DNA of 64,000 nucleotides from contig JAHWDD010000001.1 in assembly GCA_023897205.1 (NCBI GenBank), forward strand, positions 7,192,001 to 7,256,000, written 5' to 3'. This document shows positions 57,907 through 64,000 of the stretch, piece by piece; position 1 is the stretch's first letter; each line of letters starts with the position of its first letter. Both the position numbers and the translations under genes were made by a program. The notes beneath the pieces are model-generated. The model was not told the DNA's origin, did not search any database, and saw nothing but the letters and a program-made list of their open reading frames with translations. This stretch comes from Exophiala sp. HKRS030 (lineage: Eukaryota > Ascomycota > Eurotiomycetes > Chaetothyriales > Herpotrichiellaceae).

Positions 57907-59655
57907 ATGCGTCCCCGACGAGTTGGTTACGAAAAGTCCAAAAATGGATGTTTGACATGCAAGTAAGTCCGAGATCACCTTCGCTTTTATCCAAGGAATC
58001 ACACTCGTGCTAAGGCCTCTTTGAGAATACGAAGAGTCAAATGTGACGAGACCCGCCCAGCATGCCACAACTGCACAGCTTCTGGCCGCAAGTGCGAGGG
58101 CCCTATCACCCCGGGACTACGATTCGTGAGAGGCTATCTTCAGAAAGGGGGCGGTTCGGTCTCAATTCTTGAACCTGCGAATTCTATCACTGCCAGAACT
58201 CTCGTTGTCAAGCGTCGACGTACCTCGGTGACCTCGATTTCCAGAACATTTCATCCCGAGATTTCTCTCATTAACCCTCAGCGCAATTCTGAGGAAAGGC
58301 GTGCTTTTGCCCATTTCATTCACCGAGCTGCACCATGCTTTGCAGGCGCAGTCGACGCGACGTTTTGGAACGTCATGGTGCCACAGATTGCCCAGACAGA
58401 TCCCTTTGTCTGGGACATTGTGATTTCCATGAGCCACTTATTTGAACAGGTGCCTTTCGATAACCTCAGAACTTCCTTCGCGCCGAATGAAACGCGGAGA
58501 ATGACCAGCATAGCTCACCAAAAGGCATTGAAGTGGTACAACAGGGCGATCTCAGATCTGAGGGCTCGACTCAAAAGCAGTCAGCTCGATGACTCATTCG
58601 CCTTGCTTAGCTGTATTTTATGCATGGGCGTCGAGTTCCAGCAACGGAATGCCGGCAATGCATTGCATCTCATGCAAAGTGGCAACCAATTCCTTGTTCA
58701 AGCACTTGCCTCAACGGAAAAAAAGGTACCATGGGAAGCCAGTCTCAAGGTCGAAGAGATAGTTCTGCCCTTTGTGTCTCGCCACGCCATGCGTGTAGCA
58801 ACCCTAGGCATCGTTCCGCTCGGGGATTTCTTCACACCCGAAGACAGTCCGCAAGAATATCCCCCTTCTCCTTCCACTCGGACCCTAGACGGCGCAAGAA
58901 CAAGATTGTTTCATGTTGTGTATACCGCGTATGAGATCATACGTGTTGCGCTCCTCATGTGGCATGACCCAGGTGTATTGAAAATGTTGGAACTAAAACA
59001 GAAATCGTGCCTGAAAGAGCTCGAACACTGGCATATTGCTTTTGCCTCGCTATTGTCGGGTAGTTCTGTGACAGAGGTCAAGAAGGCCAAAAATCACTTA
59101 TTGATGTACTGGACAGTGTGTTACATATGGCTTGCTATATGCCTGACACCGGAGCAACCACCTTCGGACGAGCATATGACTCGGTTCAACGAAATCATTC
59201 AGCTCGCCGAACAAGCATTGCCATATGAAGTTGGTTCACCCCGGGGACCAACGATGCTCCCATTCGAGAATGCTGTCATTCCTGCATTGTACTTTACCGG
59301 GATAACATGTCGTGATCCTGTTCTCCGCAGGAAAGCGCTATCACTATTACGCCAGGCACCCCGAGACAACAGTGTTTGGAGTGTTGTACCAACTCAGAAG
59401 ATCGTTGAACACGTGATCGCCGCGGAAGAACGTATCGATGTTGCCGAATTGTCAACATTGCAGCCACGATCGGCCGCGACAAGTGGGAAGCTGATGACGT
59501 CGATTACTCGAGACAGAATCCATTCAATATCTGTGCTACCACAGAAGACCTCAAATAAGAAACGGGAGGTGGTGCTGCAGCTGGGTCGTTTTCATATTGA
59601 TGAGAATGGTATGAGAAGCATTGTATATACAACTGTTAATATAGCAGTAATCTGA
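57907..59655 (+). CDS. Zn(II)2Cys6 transcription factor
   Basis: Putative nuclear regulator. A short first exon, 57907-57962 (MRPRRVGYEKSKNGCLTC plus two bases), is joined across a 63-bp intron to 58026-59655. This completes the cluster CLTCKIRRVKCDETRPACHN and CTASGRKCEGP, C-x2-C-x6-C-x6-C-x2-C-x6-C. Total 561 residues. The middle region (about 95-480) has the helical character of fungal-specific regulators: SEERRAFAHFIHRAAPCF, AQTDPFVWDIVISMSHLFEQ, LALLSCILCMGVEFQQ and AGNALHLMQSGNQFL, HLLMYWTVCYIWLAI and ALYFTGITCRDPVLRRKALS, consistent with Fungal_trans_2. Neighbours do not suggest a target pathway. Without exon 1 the first two cysteines would be missing, which supports the splice. Confidence 0.88.
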
Positions 59656-60448
59656 CGGCCGTCATATAACTATTTCAACTCATCATCAACGACTCACCGT
59701 TGGAAACGTATGTGAATTTCTTTGTGGGTCAACCAGGGCAAGTCTGTTGGCCGCTTGCCATGCTATGCGGCTGTGTGGCTGCTCACGATTTCACGATCGC
59801 AGGAGACTAGTCCACACATCCACAACCTGGTATACAATCGGCTATCTTGACTAAAAGATGGTGATCTGTCGTCATTGGCACGAGGATGAAGCCACCTCGA
59901 GGGGTCTGTACTTCGTATCGCGAGGAGCCTCATATAAGTGGCATCCAGGTGGACGCACTTGACCGCACCTCGTAAGCTCTTAGATGCGAGAAGCCACAGG
60001 AGCAAAGCATTGATACAAGGCAACGGGCAAGTGGTTCAAAAACTGGTCGTCATGAGGAGTGATTCAGGTGCAAGTCCGTCGTCGGATCTGAGTTGTGAAC
60101 CTTGGAGTGATTTTAGTAGCTTATATTCCAACCTTCACTTTTGGTTAACTAACAGGTGACTTAAAGTACTGATTAAGTTAGTTCTACTCGGGAAAGCTGC
60201 CTAAAGCATACAACCAAAGACGCCGGAGACACAGGGGCCAATTTTGGTATCACTTCCATAACGAAATTCACACTTTCTTTCTGTAGAGCCATATGAGATA
60301 GCAATGTGCTGTCAAACCTGATCGTTTGAGGTTGCATGGAAATCTCAAGGCTTCGCAACCAGGCCCTGAACTGGGTTGGAATGGCGAGATGAAAGCGGAC
60401 TTAAGTGAGCAGTTCCTAAATCGATCGTTGTAGACTTTGTCTGTCACC
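59656..60448. other. Intergenic, no gene recognised
   Basis: Spacer between co-oriented genes. TTAACTAACAGG / TTAAGTTAGTTCT words near 60145-60185. No gene seen. Confidence 0.45.
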
Positions 60449-61273
60449 ATGGCTGGACAGCGCAATCCAGAACTTCAACGAGTACTTGCGGCTCTGAATG
60501 GCTATTCGCAGTCATCTGAAAGACAAGGCGGCAGTCAGGACGGCGGAACAAGCAATGAATATCAATACGAACGAAACGTCAACTGGCCTCCGCAGAACCC
60601 AAGTTTCCCAGTAGCTTCAATTCCAGGGTTGGGGTATCTTGCAGCTCCAGTGGACGTTCCAAAACCCATAACACCGCCTCCGATCCAGCGACGACAAGTC
60701 CCCTCACAACCAAGTCGTACCTCGACACCCCAACAAGGAGACACTGGGAGCAAACCATCGACTCCAACCGTTCCAGACGCATCGACATTGACCACCTGGC
60801 CAGCAGCTCTGAAACATGTCACTCGATACATAGTTCCCGACGAGAAAGTCTCTACACGCATCAAACATCTCATCAACGAGCAGCACAAACACGAACGCCA
60901 ATGGTGGGCCGGTCGAGAAGCCATCATCGCACGCCAGGAAGGTAGAACTGGGGCGTCACAGCAAGTCGCAGATCTTTTGAAGTCACTGGGCGGGAAGACC
61001 TTCGAGGTAGCTCCAGCGGATCCAAAGGCGAACAAACTCGAGTTGGAAGCTTATGATAAAAAGGTGTATGCTGGTCTCCTGGCTATGACTGCAGATTTTG
61101 ACTGGCAATTGAGAAATATGGGTGTGCCGTTCTACGCTATCAAGCATGACCTTGTCGTGCTAGAGGAAGGACCTGAAAAGGCAGGTGCAATGAAGGGGAG
61201 GATTGATAAGGGGGAATTAAGGGAGTTGCAGCAGCGCATGTTGCAGACTTTAGAGGATTTATTCGCTGATTGA
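60449..61273 (+). CDS. DUF2458 family protein
   Basis: Fungal protein of unknown function, 274 residues, single exon. ATG at 60449 (MAGQRNPELQRVLAALN) is the first true ATG in frame. The first third is Gln/Gly/Ser-rich; a Pro-rich linker (DVPKPITPPPIQRRQ) follows. The DUF2458 core, from about residue 115, reads ITTWPAALKHVTRY-like TTWPAALKHVTRYIVPD, then LINEQHKHERQWWAGREAII, QQVADLLKSLGGK, and a C-terminal YAGLLAMTADFDWQLRNMGV and LRELQQRMLQTLEDLF. Predicted mostly coiled helices. Fission and filamentous fungi carry single copies; no process can be assigned from sequence. Confidence 0.82.
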   Translation: MAGQRNPELQRVLAALNGYSQSSERQGGSQDGGTSNEYQYERNVNWPPQNPSFPVASIPGLGYLAAPVDVPKPITPPPIQRRQVPSQPSRTSTPQQGDTGSKPSTPTVPDASTLTTWPAALKHVTRYIVPDEKVSTRIKHLINEQHKHERQWWAGREAIIARQEGRTGASQQVADLLKSLGGKTFEVAPADPKANKLELEAYDKKVYAGLLAMTADFDWQLRNMGVPFYAIKHDLVVLEEGPEKAGAMKGRIDKGELRELQQRMLQTLEDLFAD

Positions 61274-61632
61274 TGCTGGAATTGATTCCTGTCCGATAGG
61301 TCAACTCTCTAGTTGCAGACGAGAGGTGCAGCTTCAGCAAAGCCTCCATGATGACTTCCCAATCGTGTAACTTCCGAATCGATCAGATTATGGTCACCTC
61401 AGAAACGGTGTTCAGAGGTACCAAGTTTCGAGATTACGTTGGTCTTGGACTGACATTTACTGCAGGATTGTCTTGGCCAGGCAAGTGAAGTTTTGCCGCA
61501 CCGCACCGTATCACAATACACACTTCAACATTCCGAAAGCAATGACTGCTTTGCCAAAATTCCTACACATTTTTCTTGCTTCATTTTCCGTCAACGCTTT
61601 GCACTGGTGGGAAACCAATCCACACATTTGAC
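61274..61632. other. Intergenic, no gene recognised
   Basis: 359 bp between the DUF2458 gene and the BTB gene; nothing coding or repetitive seen. Confidence 0.45.
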
Positions 61633-63119
61633 ATGGCCACGACTCTATTGAACCTGGTCGCCTCGGGGGTTGGCTGTGACTTCATCTTCATCTGCCAGGG
61701 GCACTTCTTTCCCGTGCACAAAGCTGTCATCGTCAATGGCGGCGAATCTTCAGTGTTGGCGGAATGGGTTTCAGAATCCACAGTATGCTCAACATCGCTA
61801 ATCCTTGAGCTTGATGACTAAACATCTTCCAGTACCTCAGCGGAGAAGCGTGCGTCGTACGCGGCGTTAATGCCACAGTATTTGCCTCCGTGATTTCTTT
61901 CCTCTATCGTGGAGATATCACCGACCATCCTCAGCTGCTGAAGCTTGCCAAAGTCCCGAATAGCCCAACTACTTTGGAGGAGCTAAGACACAATTTCCCT
62001 CGAGCAAACGAGTTCATCAGTACTATCTACACAAGACCCCTAGTATCGAGGGCCAATGGACTGACTCGGGCAGTTGACGACGCTGTCAAATGGAAGTCCA
62101 TGACCGAGAAGCAGAGTTCCATCGGACACGACTTCGTCAAGAAGCAAAAGAGAGGCAGATTGAATGTTCCTTTCGATGTGGAAATCCTTCAAGCCGCTGA
62201 GCTATTTCACATTGATGCATTGAAAGACCTGATACTTGAGAAAGTGTCCGAATGGTATAAGAAAGAGACGCAAAAGAGCCCACCTCTTTCCACCCAACTC
62301 GATACCGCTGCTGGACATGTGCTTCAGAACGAAAATGCCTTCAGTAAACGTTATCTGAGCCTGTGTGCTAAACTTCATCTCGCTGGTAAACAAAACTCGG
62401 TGGTTCTTACGTTGGTCCAGAGTCTGCATCAGGATGTCTGGTTTCTGCTAGATACTGCGGCTTATCAATGGAAACAAGATTTGGAGAACGATCAAATCAA
62501 GCTGGCACAGGCCGACAAACGTGTCGAAGACATTGAGAAGAGATTCAGAGAGCACCAAGATGAGTGTAAGACGAAGGAAGAATTCTACAAGAGTGAACTC
62601 GAAGTGTCGAAGAAACTCATCAAGGAATTGGTAGTAGAAGGAAAGAAACCCGACCTCCAGCCTAAGGTCGATGCCCTAACAGAACAGCTGACGACCATCA
62701 CCGAAGAATGCAAGAGTCTCAAGGCTCAGATGATAGCGCTGAAGGCGGAGAAACACTCTGACAATGAAAAGTCTCGCATGGTTCAGAACAAACTTCATAC
62801 AGAAATCACCTCCCTAGAGGCCAAAATTGCCAGTGAAAAGGAAGTCAGTTCCAGAGCAGTCGCCGAGCTTGAGAAAGTCAGAAGCGCTCAGACAGAACCG
62901 ATCAAGATAAAATGCGAGGAGACTGAGTTGGTTAAAGACGGATTCGCAACCATTAGAGATCATGACCTCGGCAAAGAGAATGAATCTCTCAAACAACAAC
63001 TCATTATCGCTCTTGAGAGTGCCAAGAGGGAGACCAATCGAGCGAACCTACTGGAAAATGTCAACCGTTCTTTGCAGACTCAGCTACTTGTCTCTCGAGC
63101 ATCGTCCTTGTTCGGATGA
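61633..63119 (+). CDS. BTB/POZ domain protein with C-terminal coiled coil
   Basis: Exons 61633-61782 and 61833-63119, with a 50-bp GT-AG intron, restore the BTB fold across the junction (AEWVSEST|YLSGEACVV) and give 478 residues. BTB elements: MATTLLNLVASGVGCDFIFI (with the usual D), GHFFPVHKAVIV, VFASVISFLYRGDITDHP, and LQAAELFHIDALKDLILEKV, the typical BTB closing helices. Residues about 270-460 form a long coiled coil (LAQADKRVEDIEKRFREHQD, SLKAQMIALKAEKH, LEAKIASEKEVSSR). Fungal BTB proteins of this type are numerous and mostly uncharacterised; substrate-adaptor function is possible but not shown. Between BTB halves is a roughly 70-residue insert (YTRPLVSRANGLTRAVDDA). Confidence 0.85.
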
Positions 63120-64000
63120 GAGACCACCTCACCAAAAGGTGAAGGCATTATTACTGGCAATACACCAGCCAAAGGCCTTCAAGCAAGTCAGGGCTAGACT
63201 CTCTAGTACCACCAAAGCCTGGGAGAAGGCAGGGGCTGCCGATGACGTTTTGAAGCATCAAATAGAAGGAACCCAGAAGATTCTTGTCAACTGCATCTCA
63301 TCACCTCCAATTTACAGTCGATAGATTTACTTATGGCGTCAACATCGCAAGCTCGTACAAAGGCGTCAGCAAGGTTTACGGGGTGTTGAGTTGCTAGAAC
63401 ATGATTACAGCGCAGTTCAAGTGACGCACAAGTTGTTTCGGCGCCATGGTCTTGTCCGATGTGATATGATGTGCTTAAACACCGGTTGAAGTGATACGTC
63501 CTCTACTCTCTGAGTTCAAGGCGAATATTGGCTCTTCGTGCAGAGAAGGAAAATTGTTGCTCAACAGCTCGAGACGAGAGACTACAGGAGATAGATGAGC
63601 AATGTGCAAATCTAGTTCTGAAAAGGGGAAATGCGAAAGGAGAAGAAGCTGTTCCAAGGTTAACAGAATACTAGTGCTTAAAGCTGTGGTTACAATTCTC
63701 TCGGTTTGAGCAACTGTCGAATGACAAGATCTGGTCTCTTAGCTAAGACAACAACAAGATAACGAGGCTCAGCATATGCACTTGAGAATGGCATCTGCAA
63801 CAACTTCAAGTGAGGCACTTCACGTGATGAATCTCACTGTCCGACTCTTCTACCTGCCCGATGAAAGTGTCAGAAGCAAGCCAGGGTCGGTCCTGCTGTT
63901 TTCATCAAAAGTGTCCCTTGAACCCCTTCACTGGTTCTTCTCTAGGTCTTACATCTTCACCATCCTAATTCCTCCCAGAGCCTCTCCTGACCCTTCCCTC
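63120..64000. other. Terminal intergenic region
   Basis: No supportable gene to the right edge. A short frame to 63324 overlaps the BTB gene in another frame and lacks recognised motifs. Confidence 0.45.

Noticed and set aside
62962..63324. Plus-strand open frame continuing past the BTB gene
   Set aside because: In a different frame from the BTB protein; no break in the BTB coiled coil suggests a shift, so it is likely chance.

Overview
The window is nuclear DNA of a filamentous ascomycete (Pezizomycotina). Genes carry short GT-AG introns of about 49-125 bp, there are two Zn(II)2Cys6 regulators, and several families are typical of or best known from fungi (DUF3431, DUF7726, DUF2458, a SesB-NACHT NLR-like protein, a UIM-tailed sterol glucosyltransferase). 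The exact class cannot be read from the sequence; Eurotiomycetes or Dothideomycetes are guesses. No tRNA, rRNA, CRISPR, transposon or virus-like gene was recognised.

Layout: 1-2.3 kb, a C6 regulator (-) running off the left edge. 2.4-8.2 kb, a 5.8-kb gene-free stretch packed with short palindromes. 8.2-18.5 kb, housekeeping genes: RRP8 methyltransferase (+), gamma-tubulin complex GCP3 (-), a DUF3431 membrane protein (-), a broken unrecognised coding stretch (-) and proteasome alpha5/PUP2 (+). 18.8-31.5 kb: TauD-type dioxygenase (-), DUF7726 protein (+), M3 metallopeptidase PRD1 (-), Asp-nucleophile alpha/beta hydrolase (+), ARL1 GTPase (-), ARP8 of INO80 (+). 31.8-46.3 kb is more accessory: a small Asn-rich protein (-), a SesB-NACHT NLR-like gene (-), a secreted subtilisin (-), a 3-kb gene-free gap, a secreted amidase (+) and a beta-lactamase-like serine hydrolase (+). 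47.2-64 kb: L-asparaginase II (+), sterol glucosyltransferase with a UIM tail (-), polysaccharide deacetylase (-) divergent from RPS5 (+), a tiny membrane protein (-), a C6 regulator (+), a DUF2458 protein (+) and a BTB/coiled-coil protein (+).

The most consistent anomaly is technical or evolutionary. Seven otherwise well-preserved genes (PUP2, TauD, PRD1, ARP8, the NLR, the amidase, the sterol glucosyltransferase) contain nine single-base frame breaks, every one equivalent to one missing base and eight of them best placed in a homopolymer. Summed exon lengths agree with exactly this number of lost bases in each gene. Because PUP2 is an essential single-copy proteasome subunit in yeasts, homopolymer undercalling in the assembly is the likeliest cause.

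Biologically, the most interesting objects are the NLR-like immune/allorecognition candidate at 33.0-36.8 kb, the array of ubiquitin-interacting-motif-like repeats on the sterol glucosyltransferase, and the run of three amide- or peptide-acting hydrolases at 41.9-48.3 kb.
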